In this document: positions 7,140-14,997 of the stretch, piece after piece | Layout: every line of letters starts with the position of its first letter | How positions within the stretch are numbered: the stretch's first letter is position 1 | Origin: CBDFLS01 sp965249185 | Lineage (GTDB): Bacteria > Chloroflexota > Dehalococcoidia > Lucifugimonadales > Australimonadaceae | Assembly (NCBI GenBank): GCA_965249185.1 | Contig: CBDFLS010000002.1 | Location: forward strand, 682,001-746,000 | Direction: 5' to 3' | Length of the DNA: 64,000 bases | The notes under the pieces: model-generated | Told to the model about the DNA's origin: nothing | The model's database searches: none | Seen by the model: the letters and a program-made list of their open reading frames with translations, nothing else | Program-made: the position numbers and the translations under genes

Positions 7140-7837
7140 GCCCCAGCCTTCCGAGGCCCTGCCTGACGCTCATCACCGACCGGCGCGTGTGCGGCGGCAT
7201 CGAGCGGCTGGAGTCGGCCGTGGAGGCCGCCGTCGCCGGAGGCGTCCAGCTCGTGCAGCTTCGGGAGAAGGACCTGCCCGCGGGCGCGCTCCTGGGTCTG
7301 GCCGAGCGGCTGCGCCGGCTCACGGAGGGCGTAGCCCTCCTCTTTGTGAACGGGCGGGTGGACGTGGCCCTGGCCTGCGGCGCCGACGGCGTGCACCTGG
7401 GCGAAGAGGCCCTCTCCGTTGCCGAGGCCCGGACGCTCATGGCGGAGCGCCCGCTCCTCATCGGCCGCTCGGTCCACGACCTCCAGGGCGCCCTTGCGGC
7501 AGCCGAGGTGGGCGCGGACCTCCTCCAGATGGGCCCCGTTTACGCCACCGCCTCACACCCGGGCATTGCTCCCGCCGGCCTTGGGCTGCTCTCCAACGTC
7601 GCCGGAGCGGTGGCCCTGCCCGTCCTCGGCGTTGGCGGCATCACGTCCCAGAGAGCGCCTGAAGTGCTGTACGCCGGCGCCGCCGGCGTGGCGGTCATCC
7701 GGGCCATCTTGGCCGCCTCCAGCCCCTACCGGGCTGCCCAACAGCTCAAGGAGACGCTCACGCACACCCACGCCCTGCGGCAGCCGGCTGGGACACCGCG
7801 CGTCGATGCGCCCCTCGCGCCGCCGGCCGGAGCCTAG
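7136..7837 (+). CDS. thiE: thiamine-phosphate synthase
   Basis: 233 residues from the ATG of an ATGA overlap with thiG. Couples hydroxymethylpyrimidine diphosphate with thiazole phosphate. TIM-barrel motifs seen: 'LITDRRV' near residue 13, 'GVQLVQLREKDLPAG', 'LFVNGRVDVALACGADGVHLG', 'GRSVHD', 'MGPVYATASHPG', and 'VLGVGGIT'. The C-terminal 25 residues after the barrel are Pro/Ala-rich and probably disordered. A second, longer thiE-type gene lies at 31336. Confidence 0.95.
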   Translation: MSPSLPRPCLTLITDRRVCGGIERLESAVEAAVAGGVQLVQLREKDLPAGALLGLAERLRRLTEGVALLFVNGRVDVALACGADGVHLGEEALSVAEARTLMAERPLLIGRSVHDLQGALAAAEVGADLLQMGPVYATASHPGIAPAGLGLLSNVAGAVALPVLGVGGITSQRAPEVLYAGAAGVAVIRAILAASSPYRAAQQLKETLTHTHALRQPAGTPRVDAPLAPPAGA

Positions 7838-7843
7838 CGTCCG

Positions 7844-8047
7844 ATGATCACGCTGGTTATCAACGGCCGGCCGCGCCAGGTCAAAGCCATGGCCACCGTA
7901 GCCGACTACCTCAGCTCCCTGGGTCTCGACAGCCAGTACGTGGCCGTGGCCCACAACGGCGAGGTGGTAGAGCGCCACGACTACCCTCACACAAAGCTGA
8001 AAGAAGGCGACCGCCTCGAGATCGTCCGCCCCGTCGGCGGCGGCTAA
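7844..8047 (+). CDS. thiS: sulfur-carrier protein
   Basis: 67 residues with the ubiquitin-like fold pattern ('MITLVINGRPRQV' first strand; 'VADYLSSLGL'; 'AVAHNGEVVER'; 'LKEGDRLEIVRPVGGG'). The Gly-Gly C-terminus is the site of adenylation and thiocarboxylation. Six bases after thiE, third gene of the riboswitch operon; the adenylyltransferase ThiF and a glycine/tyrosine oxidase are not in the window. Confidence 0.95.
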   Translation: MITLVINGRPRQVKAMATVADYLSSLGLDSQYVAVAHNGEVVERHDYPHTKLKEGDRLEIVRPVGGG

Positions 8048-8067
8048 CCAGGGACAGACCAATGGGA

Positions 8068-8101
8068 ACCCCTTTCTTGGAAGCAAGTGGTTCCCACGCC
8101 C
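8068..8101 (+). terminator. possible hairpin after thiS
   Basis: GGGAACC and GGTTCCC arms flank an inner imperfect stem (CTT...AAG) about 20 bases after the thiS stop. No U tract follows, so it may be a Rho-assisted end or part of a degraded repeat. Confidence 0.3.
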
Positions 8102-8170
8102 TCCGCAAAGAACTTTGGTGTTAGGGTCCGGTCCGACCGGACCTCAAATACGAAATTTTCTGGAAGGGGT

Positions 8171-9058
8171 CTGGGGAAACCTCTGTTCCAAAAGAGGTTG
8201 GGTAAAGTCCCGTTTTAGCCACCGGATTAGCTTTGAAGCAGCTTGAACAATGTCTTAACCTGTTCTGGTCCCAACAGACGCCGATGATTGTAGCGCCAGA
8301 CATACTCAGCAAGATAGAGGGGCAGCCGTTCTCGGCGGACTCCCCCTTTGGCTGCCAGACGCCGCTTGAGATAACCCCAGAAGCCCTCCAAGCCGTTGAC
8401 GTGGCTCCCTTGCCGATCGCTGAACGCCTGGTTGTGGTCCACAAGCCGGTGGACGTAGCCCCCCGCTGCGACGCCCGTGTAGCTGGTAAAGGTGTCCGAG
8501 CAGACGATGGAGCCACGTTGCACGCGTTGGTGCAGGAGCGGCAGCAGCGTCTTGGCTTTCACGTTAGGTACCACTTGCGCCCACACCAGGCCACCTCGAC
8601 ACAGGATCCCAAAGACAGCTTGCTTAGTGGTTCCACGGCCCCGCTTCGTGCCCTGAACACGCTTTGCCAGGCGCCTGTTGCGCCAGGAACCTCCCAGGTA
8701 GGTCTCGTCGACCTCCACCACGCCGGAGAAGACATGGGGAACGTCCCGGACCATGGCCTGGCGCACCACGATCAGGGCGCGCAGGACTCGCTTTCGCTCC
8801 AGGCGGGCCTCCTGGGCAATCACCTCGGCACTCTGCCCCAAGACGAACCAGCGCAACAGTCGCCGCCACTCCCCTGGCGACAACCGAAGCGGCAGCGCCC
8901 TGGGCACCCACTCGTAGTGGCAGGCTGCACAACGACTCTTACCTCGCCGAATGCCCCAGCTCTTGGCGTGTTGACATCGAGGGCACCCAATCTTCCGTCC
9001 CATGCCACCATTCTCTCACAGGTGGCTGTTTTGGGACTATACCCAAGAGGTTTCCCCA
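8171..9058 (-). mobile_element. IS1595-type insertion sequence
   Basis: About 890 bp bounded by inverted ends: TGGGGAAACCTC at 8172 and its complement at 9047-9058, with a second block (TTGGGTA-A-GTCCC) inside each end. The left end has 14 extra bases (8184-8197) between the two blocks. One intact transposase gene fills the interior on the minus strand. No 8-base target duplication could be found next to the ends as drawn, so the exact borders are uncertain. Confidence 0.75.
8227..9003 (-). CDS. IS1595-family transposase
   Basis: 258 residues, apparently complete. The N-terminal zinc ribbon has C7-x2-C10 and C25-x2-C28. The DDE integrase core has D99 in 'VVEVDETYLGG', D170 in 'IVCSDTFTSY', and E206 in 'HVNGLEGFWGYLKRRL', the ISXO2/IS1595 pattern. 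It should catalyse cut-and-paste or copy-out transposition of the surrounding element. It separates the thiamine operon from a Rieske oxygenase gene, marking the start of an accessory stretch. Confidence 0.93.
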   Translation of the reverse strand: MGRKIGCPRCQHAKSWGIRRGKSRCAACHYEWVPRALPLRLSPGEWRRLLRWFVLGQSAEVIAQEARLERKRVLRALIVVRQAMVRDVPHVFSGVVEVDETYLGGSWRNRRLAKRVQGTKRGRGTTKQAVFGILCRGGLVWAQVVPNVKAKTLLPLLHQRVQRGSIVCSDTFTSYTGVAAGGYVHRLVDHNQAFSDRQGSHVNGLEGFWGYLKRRLAAKGGVRRERLPLYLAEYVWRYNHRRLLGPEQVKTLFKLLQS

Positions 9059-9192
9059 TTTGGCCCAGCAGCTAGCGTGACATCAACCCAGGGTCGGGAG
9101 CGCTGTTGTTGCACCCCTCCGCTTCGCGTCTCCCATTGCTGCCGTTTTGGGCATAGTGCCGCACACCGAAATGTGCGATGGCGAATAGCACA

Positions 9193-10485
9193 TTACACGT
9201 TCGAGAGCTCCCTGATGCGGTCCCGCACCACCCTCCGTGCCGTGTCTCGTAGCAGTTTTCTATCCTCCTCGAGCGTTGGCGCCGGGGGAATGTCCAGCAC
9301 CCGGTGGAGAGAATAGGTAGGAACTACCGCCCCCTCTTTGTGAGGGACACCCTGGGGATCTTCACCGTTCTGCACTGCCCGGATACCCCGTCTGATTATG
9401 TTCCGCATCATGATGACCCCGCGGTCGGTGGTAGCCAGGTGTTCCAGGGCGTGAATGGCGATGGGCCGCTGGCTGACCTGCGCGTCGTAGTCACCGGGCA
9501 CTTGCTGGCGCTCACCGTAGGGGCGCTCCTCGGTCTGGCCGAAAGCGGGCTTGCGCGAGCGCTCCTCACCCTCGCGAAGCCGCCAGAGGTCGAAGAGGCA
9601 GACATGCGTATCGTCTACAGGTACCGTCCACTTGGTGGTCGCCATGGGCAGGTAGGTCTTGTAGTGCTCCACCACACGCGCCGGGTCATCCGGCACGCCT
9701 GCCATGGCTGGCTCCACGACAATGATGTCTATGTTCGGGAGAATGTAATTACGCGCCCGTACCCATGCCAAACCACCGATCCTCCGGATGTCGGTGGTGA
9801 TCATACCCAGGGGAGTCTCCATGAAATCCAGCTCGGGGTCCTGCCCGAAATCCTCGGCAAACCCTTCGTTGCCGGGCGTGGTATGGAGAAAACGCAGGTG
9901 CACCGGGTCCGCCAGGTTATCCCGCACCTGGAGCCAGTTGCAGGGCCAGACGTTTGGGTCGCCGGCCATCGAGTGGTATCCCGGCATGGCGTACGTGTCG
10001 AGGATGGGGAAGGCAGGCCGTTTCTCCGGCGGCCCCATGTAGGCGAACACCAACCCCGCATGCTCGTGCGTGGGGTAGGCCCCGTGGTGAAGCCGGTCCT
10101 TCAGCGTGCTCTCGGCCGGCTCTCCGGGCGTCTCCAGAATCGTGCCGTCCGCGTCGTAAAGCCACGCGTGGTAGCAGCAGCGAATGCCCCGCTCCTCGAT
10201 CTGGCCGAACTCCAGGGAGGTGCCCCGATGGGAGCAATGGAGAGCTAAGAGTCCCACGCGGCCGGAGCGGTCGCGGAAGATCACCAGGTCCTCACCCAGG
10301 ATACGGATGGGCACCGGCAGGTCCTTCAGGTCTTCGGAGACAGCCACGGGCTGCCAGAAGCGGCGGAACCACTCGCCGGCGGGAGTGCCGGGACCCACGT
10401 GGGTGAGGTCGACATCCTCGGGAGGCACCTGGCTGTGCAGATACCCGCCGTAGGGGATGTTGAGAAAAGGTGCGTTCGTTGTCAT
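9193..10485 (-). CDS. Rieske non-heme iron aromatic ring-hydroxylating oxygenase, alpha subunit
   Basis: 430 residues. The N-terminal Rieske [2Fe-2S] ligands are C84-x-H86 and C103-x2-H106 ('HCSHRGTS', 'CCYHAW'). The catalytic domain has the mononuclear iron motif 'DNLADPVHLRFLH' with H196 and H201 and D193. Such enzymes hydroxylate or O-demethylate aromatic acids with electrons from a separate reductase, which is not nearby. The protein resembles the single-component-oxygenase (vanillate/phthalate dioxygenase) type; the substrate is not predictable. It lies between an IS1595-type element and a solitary IS end, and next to three decarboxylase-like genes. Confidence 0.92.
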   Translation of the reverse strand: MTTNAPFLNIPYGGYLHSQVPPEDVDLTHVGPGTPAGEWFRRFWQPVAVSEDLKDLPVPIRILGEDLVIFRDRSGRVGLLALHCSHRGTSLEFGQIEERGIRCCYHAWLYDADGTILETPGEPAESTLKDRLHHGAYPTHEHAGLVFAYMGPPEKRPAFPILDTYAMPGYHSMAGDPNVWPCNWLQVRDNLADPVHLRFLHTTPGNEGFAEDFGQDPELDFMETPLGMITTDIRRIGGLAWVRARNYILPNIDIIVVEPAMAGVPDDPARVVEHYKTYLPMATTKWTVPVDDTHVCLFDLWRLREGEERSRKPAFGQTEERPYGERQQVPGDYDAQVSQRPIAIHALEHLATTDRGVIMMRNIIRRGIRAVQNGEDPQGVPHKEGAVVPTYSLHRVLDIPPAPTLEEDRKLLRDTARRVVRDRIRELSNV

Positions 10486-10824
10486 ATCGCCTGTATTTTC
10501 TCCTCAGCTTGTCTCATACCACTCACGCCCCCACTGCGGCCAAGCCCTTGAGAGAACCCGACCAAAACCGGCGCTCAGTGAGGGCTTCTTCGGGTAACTG
10601 TGCTGGCTCCGCATCGGTCGACGATACTGATTAGCAAGCTAGCATGGCACTTTGAGCTTGTCAATCGCTGTTTCTGAGGACTCAGCATATGGAACTCGTC
10701 GTTTCTCAGCCGAGTAGCGTGGGATAAGTATGGCTATTGCGGTCAGTATGAAATGCGCAGCCGTTTGCGGCTGTTCCAAAAGAGGTTTCCCCAGTCGGCA
10801 TTCCGCCGCTCCCCGCGCGGTGCG
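10486..10824. other. divergent intergenic region with no gene
   Basis: About 340 bases between the Rieske gene (minus) and the first binding-protein-fold gene (plus). It contains a solitary IS end at 10771-10794 and ends at a promoter. No convincing ORF or RNA gene is visible; open frames here are short and lack ribosome sites. Confidence 0.6.
10771..10794. repeat. solitary IS1595-type end
   Basis: These 24 bases share TGTTCCAAAAGAGGTT with the left end of the IS at 8184-8199 and GAGGTTTCCCCA with both IS ends. No transposase accompanies it. It may be the scar of a former second copy; the Rieske gene lies between it and the intact element. Confidence 0.6.
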
Positions 10825-10853
10825 TTGCCGGATGGGCGGCGGCTGAGTACAAT
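10825..10853 (+). promoter_or_regulatory. promoter of the tandem decarboxylase-like genes
   Basis: TTGCCG (10825-10830), exactly 17-base spacer, TACAAT (10848-10853). Predicted leader of about 65 bases before ATG 10927. It lies just beyond the solitary IS end. Confidence 0.55.
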
Positions 10854-10926
10854 GCCGCCTGGCGCAGCATTCGAACTCATCTCTCAGGGCCTCCGCGCCC
10901 ATACTCCATCGAGCAGGAGAACAGCC

Positions 10927-11874
10927 ATGGCGCAGACCAAGCTGAGCAGCCTTAAGACATTCCTCGCCGACTCGGAGGAGCTGCGGGCCATTAAAGAAGG
11001 CACAGTCAAGCCCGAGTCCCACCGCCTGGAGATCATCGAGCTCTCGCCCGCGCCGGTGGGCATGCGCCGCATGGCCCGGGGCCTGGAGTTCGATGTCGCC
11101 GAAATGGCGTTCTCCACCTACCTCTGCGCTCGGGCCTGCGGCATCCCCATCATCGCGCTCCCCATCTTCCTCCTTCGGCGGTTCGACCACTCCACGGTCT
11201 TCTACAACACCAAGTCCGGCATCAAGGGGCCGGGAGACCTGCGGGGGAAGCGGATCGGGGCCAGGAGCTACACCTTCACGCCCGCCGTCTGGTTTCGCGG
11301 TTTCCTCGACATCGAGTTCGGCGTGGGCATCGATGAGTACGTTTCGGTGCGCACCGGCGACGAGCACGTCCAGCAGTACGAGTACCCGCCCAATGTCGTA
11401 TTGGCGCCCGCGGGCTCGGACCCCGGCGCGCTCCTGGCCGATGGCGCGATCGATGCCGCCGTTATGTTCGAGGCAAGCGCCTCACCCGACGTTGCCCCGC
11501 TCTTCCCGGACCCGGACGGCGCGGCGGCGATCACCTACAAGACCACGGGCGTCTACCCTTCGAGCCATCTGGTGACGATCAAGGAGGAGCTGTTGCGTTC
11601 CGAGCCCTCGGTGGCCCAGGAGCTTTTCGCCGCGTTCAAGGCCTCCAGGGACCACTACCTGGCGCGTATCGAGGCCGGCGGCGAGCTATCGCCCGCGACC
11701 CAAGCGATGCTGCGGCGCAAAGCCATCGTTGGCGACGACACCCTCCCCTATGGCATCGCCAAAAACCGGAGGATGGTGGAGGCGATGCTCCAGTTCTGCG
11801 TTGACCAGCGAGTGATGCCCAACGCCGTGGACGTGGAGGAGATTTTCGCTCCCGGCACCCTGGACCTGGAGTAA
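10927..11874 (+). CDS. 4,5-dihydroxyphthalate decarboxylase-like / binding-protein-fold protein, copy 1
   Basis: 315 residues; AGGAG upstream of the ATG. The frame is open back to 10753 but that part covers the promoter. Family features: 'LRAIKEGTVKPESHRLEII', 'GMRRMARGLEFDVAEMAFSTY', 'PIFLLRRFDHSTVFYNTKSG', 'GDLRGKRIGARSYTFTPAVW', and C-terminal 'LPYGIAKNRRMVEAML'. The fold is that of NMT1/THI5-like periplasmic binding proteins, but there is no signal peptide, which favours a cytoplasmic enzyme such as the decarboxylase of phthalate breakdown. First of three tandem paralogues. Confidence 0.8.
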   Translation: MAQTKLSSLKTFLADSEELRAIKEGTVKPESHRLEIIELSPAPVGMRRMARGLEFDVAEMAFSTYLCARACGIPIIALPIFLLRRFDHSTVFYNTKSGIKGPGDLRGKRIGARSYTFTPAVWFRGFLDIEFGVGIDEYVSVRTGDEHVQQYEYPPNVVLAPAGSDPGALLADGAIDAAVMFEASASPDVAPLFPDPDGAAAITYKTTGVYPSSHLVTIKEELLRSEPSVAQELFAAFKASRDHYLARIEAGGELSPATQAMLRRKAIVGDDTLPYGIAKNRRMVEAMLQFCVDQRVMPNAVDVEEIFAPGTLDLE

Positions 11875-11893
11875 CCCCGCTCCGGCACGGCCG

Positions 11894-11938
11894 TGCCAGC
11901 ACACGCCCTGCCAGCACACGCTCTGCCAGCACACACTC
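11894..11938 (+). repeat. three 15-bp tandem repeats
   Basis: TGCCAGCACACGCCC and two near-identical copies fill the gap between paralogues 1 and 2. They keep frame with paralogue 2 and, read from GTG 11893, would add a repeated PAHAL leader, but a good ribosome site lies after them. Confidence 0.85.
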
Positions 11939-11952
11939 TCAAGGAGGCCCGC

Positions 11953-12897
11953 TTGCCGACCGCCGCTCTCAAAACCTTCCTGTTCGACCTCGATCCCCTG
12001 CGGCCGCTGCGCGATGGAACGGTAAAGCCCAGCGGGTTCGACTTGGACATCGTCCAGGGCGTGTCCGGGCCCGAGGGTGTGCGCCGCATGGTACGGACGC
12101 TTGAGTTCGACGTCGCCGAGATAGCCCTGGCCGCCTACCTCTGCGGCCGGGCCCACGGCATCCCCATGACGGCCATCCCTGTCTTCCCGCACCGCACCTT
12201 CCACCACGACATCATCCATTACAACCCGCGCTCCGGCATAAAAAGTCCCGCCGACCTCCAGGGCAGGCGCGTGGGCATACGAAGCTACGTGCTCACCCCC
12301 GCCGTCTGGGCCAGAGGCATGCTGCAAGCCGACTACGGCGTGGACCTCAACAGCGTCACCTGGGTGCGCTCCTTCGATGAGCACATCCAGCAGTTCGAGT
12401 ACCCTTCCAACGTCATCCTGGGCCCCCAGGACAAGGACATGGCAACGCTGTTGGTGGAGGGGGAGTACGACGCCGCTCTCTGGTTCGGCAGGATGACCAC
12501 CCCGCACCCCGACATCCAGCCCCTCTTTCCGGATACCCACAAAGCCGCGACGCAGAGCTACAAGAACACCGGCGTATACCCCATGAACCACGCCATCGTT
12601 ATCAGAGATGACGTGCTGAAAGCCGACCCGGCCATCGCCCGCGAGCTCTTCGCCGCCTTCACGGCCGCCCGCGATCACTACCTGGGGGGCCTCGACGATG
12701 GAGGCGAGCTTTCGCCCGAGAGCCAGGCCCTGGTCCGCCATCGGGATATCGTCGGCGACGACCTGCTGCCCTACGGCATCGCCGGAAACCGCAGGACTCT
12801 CGAAGCGGTCATCCAGGACTCGGTGGACCAGAGGATCATCCCGAAGAAGGTGAGCGTGGAGGAGATCTTCGCGCCCAACACCCTCGATCTTGAATAA
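11953..12897 (+). CDS. 4,5-dihydroxyphthalate decarboxylase-like protein, copy 2
   Basis: 314 residues from a TTG start with AGGAGG five bases upstream; an in-frame GTG at 11893 would read through the 15-bp repeats and has no comparable signal. Same family pattern as copy 1: 'LRPLRDGTVKPSGFDLDIV', 'GVRRMVRTLEFDVAEIALAAY', 'PVFPHRTFHHDIIHYNPRSG', 'VGIRSYVLTPAVWARG', 'LLPYGIAGNRRTLEAVI'. No signal peptide. The tandem array implies one operon and possible heteromeric or substrate-specialised products. Confidence 0.8.
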   Translation: MPTAALKTFLFDLDPLRPLRDGTVKPSGFDLDIVQGVSGPEGVRRMVRTLEFDVAEIALAAYLCGRAHGIPMTAIPVFPHRTFHHDIIHYNPRSGIKSPADLQGRRVGIRSYVLTPAVWARGMLQADYGVDLNSVTWVRSFDEHIQQFEYPSNVILGPQDKDMATLLVEGEYDAALWFGRMTTPHPDIQPLFPDTHKAATQSYKNTGVYPMNHAIVIRDDVLKADPAIARELFAAFTAARDHYLGGLDDGGELSPESQALVRHRDIVGDDLLPYGIAGNRRTLEAVIQDSVDQRIIPKKVSVEEIFAPNTLDLE

Positions 12898-12966
12898 GTG
12901 GCCGGCCTGGGTCTCGCCCGGACCGGTGCACCAGCGACCTCAATAGGGCCAAGGAGGAATCCCGTC

Positions 12967-13905
12967 ATGGCACGCAAAACGCTTACTATTTTCCTGGGCG
13001 GTCTCGAGCACCTGGACTCCTTGAAAGACGGGCCGGTGAAACCGAAGAGCTTCGACCTGGACATCGTCGAGATATCCCCCATGCCAGCCGGCATCCGCCG
13101 CATGGTCCGCGGGCTGGAGTTCGACGTCTCCGAGATGGCCACCGCCACCTACCTCGGCGCCCTGGCCAGCAAGGTGCCCATGACCGCCATCCCGGTCTTC
13201 CCCCTCCGGGCGTTCCACCACGGCCTGCCCTCCTACAACACCCGGTCCGGCATCCAGAGTCCCGGCGACGTGGTCGGCAAGCGGGTGGCCAGCAGGAGCT
13301 ACACCTTCACCCCCGGCGTCTGGGTGCGGGGAATCCTCCAGACGGACTACGGCGTGGACCCCAATCAGGTCACCTGGGTCCGCACGGGCGACGAGCATGT
13401 CGAGAACTACGAGTACCCCCCGAACGTGGTGCTGGCCCCCGAGGGCAGCGACCTGGCCGCCATGCTCGCCGAGGGTGAGATCGACGCCGCCATTGGCGTG
13501 GGCAAGGTGGACTCGCCCAACGTGGCGCCCCTCTTCGCGGACCCTAATCAGGCCGCCACCGACTTCTATCGCAGGACGGGCATCTATCCCATCGACCACC
13601 TGGTGGTCATCAAGAACGAGCTTCTGAAGTCGGAACCTGGGATCGCGGAAGAGCTCTTCGAGGCCTTCAAGACCGCCAAGGACCGGTATTTTGAGCACCT
13701 CAACTCCGGCGACCCGCTCTCTCCCGGCGACACGACCATTGTCCAGCGGATGGAGATGCTCGGCGGCGACCCGCTCCCCTACGGCATCGAGCAGAACAGA
13801 AAGACCCTGGAGGCCTTCATCCAGTTCTGCGCGGCCCAGAAGATCATCCCGCAGGCCATGAGCGTCGAGGAACTCTTCGTTCCCGGCACACTGAACTTAG
13901 AGTAG
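12967..13905 (+). CDS. 4,5-dihydroxyphthalate decarboxylase-like protein, copy 3
   Basis: 312 residues; AGGAGG nine bases before the ATG. 'LDSLKDGPVKPKSFDLDIV', 'GIRRMVRGLEFDVSEMATATY', 'PVFPLRAFHHGLPSYNTRSG', 'ASRSYTFTPGVWVRGIL', 'PLPYGIEQNRKTLEAFI'. It resembles copy 1 more than copy 2 in the 'RTGDEHV' and 'PPNVVLAPEGSD' segments. As in the others, there is no export signal. Decarboxylation of a dihydroxylated aromatic acid would complement the nearby Rieske oxygenase, but this is inference. Confidence 0.8.
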   Translation: MARKTLTIFLGGLEHLDSLKDGPVKPKSFDLDIVEISPMPAGIRRMVRGLEFDVSEMATATYLGALASKVPMTAIPVFPLRAFHHGLPSYNTRSGIQSPGDVVGKRVASRSYTFTPGVWVRGILQTDYGVDPNQVTWVRTGDEHVENYEYPPNVVLAPEGSDLAAMLAEGEIDAAIGVGKVDSPNVAPLFADPNQAATDFYRRTGIYPIDHLVVIKNELLKSEPGIAEELFEAFKTAKDRYFEHLNSGDPLSPGDTTIVQRMEMLGGDPLPYGIEQNRKTLEAFIQFCAAQKIIPQAMSVEELFVPGTLNLE

Positions 13906-13947
13906 GCCCTCACGCGCTGGTCTGCCATGCGCCTCGGGCCACTAGCA

Positions 13948-14856
13948 CTAGAGGATGCTCAGCGCGCTGACGCCGCCCGCGATCATAACGACGGAGACGC
14001 CCTTGAGCGCCAGCGTGTCCCGGTCCAGGGGCTCTCCCAGCACGTTCCACAGCCGGGTGCTGAGGGCTACGCTGATGCCCAGCACCAGCAGCGGCCGCGC
14101 CGCGCTCACCGTCGCCACCAGTGAGATCGGCCCCAGCAGGATCGACGTCAGGAGCAGCGCCACGGCCACCGGCGCCAGCAACGCCTCGGTGAATACGAAG
14201 AGGCCCAGGCTCCAGGGACGCGACGCAACCTCTCGGACCTCGCGCACCACCCGCATCCGGAACGAGAGGAGCACCATGCCCACGCCCATGCCGATGCCGC
14301 GCAGGGCGTAGACGCTCCACAGCGGGACCGTATCCAGCACCTCCTTGTTCACCACCAGCGCCACCGCCGTCATCAGGCTCGCGGAGGTCAGGAGGACCAG
14401 CGCCCTTCCATTAATCAGCCCACGGCGGCCGGGCGTTGGCCGGTAGGAGACCAGCCCCACGCCCACGACCACCATCACGATGGCCACCCACTGGGGGCCG
14501 CTCAGCCGCTCTCCCAGGAAGCCGACTGCCAGCAGGGCGGTGAAGACCGGCGACGCGAAGTAGATAGGCGTGGCCCGGGACACCTCCTCCAGGCGCAGAC
14601 CGTGGAAGAAGAGCACCAGACTCGCGGCCCACAGGAGGCCCGTGAGCATCGCCACCGTCGCGCCGCCCGCCGTCGGCATTCCCTCCACGGGCAGCGCCAC
14701 CGCCAGGGCCAGCAGCCCGATGAGCAGTTGGGTCCAGCCCACGGAGAAGTTGAGGGAGCTGGCGCCGGGGAAATGGCGTTCGAGCAGCCGCTTGTCCAGC
14801 ACCGTCACCACGGCGAACAGCGCGGTGCTCGCCAGCCCTGCCGCGAGCCAGCCCAT
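13948..14856 (-). CDS. EamA/DMT-family transporter
   Basis: 302 residues from ATG 14856 (GGAAGGG about 11 bases upstream; the frame continues to TTG 14895). About ten hydrophobic helices arranged as two EamA repeats; 'RATPIYFASPVFTALLAVGFLGERLSG' split around residue 110 is the typical end of the first repeat. Members export or import small metabolites. Convergent with the decarboxylase-like operon and divergent from the M20 hydrolase. Substrate unknown. Confidence 0.85.
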   Translation of the reverse strand: MGWLAAGLASTALFAVVTVLDKRLLERHFPGASSLNFSVGWTQLLIGLLALAVALPVEGMPTAGGATVAMLTGLLWAASLVLFFHGLRLEEVSRATPIYFASPVFTALLAVGFLGERLSGPQWVAIVMVVVGVGLVSYRPTPGRRGLINGRALVLLTSASLMTAVALVVNKEVLDTVPLWSVYALRGIGMGVGMVLLSFRMRVVREVREVASRPWSLGLFVFTEALLAPVAVALLLTSILLGPISLVATVSAARPLLVLGISVALSTRLWNVLGEPLDRDTLALKGVSVVMIAGGVSALSIL

Positions 14857-14997
14857 GGCGGACGTTCCCTTCCTGGCCGCGAAGGCCGGCCACAAAGCGG
14901 CGATCGGCTGCCGTCAGATTGACGGCCCGCTCTCGACTCCCTACCATACCCCCACCCCCCTGGCTCAGGATAGAGCCTCGCTGACCCAGGATAAAAC

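Noticed and set aside
8164..9066. Target-site duplication of the IS
   Set aside because: The 8 bases on each side of the drawn ends (AAGGGGTC and TTTGGCCC) do not match.
10753..10926. N-terminal extension of the first decarboxylase-like protein
   Set aside because: It covers the promoter and the solitary IS end and is not shared by the two paralogues.
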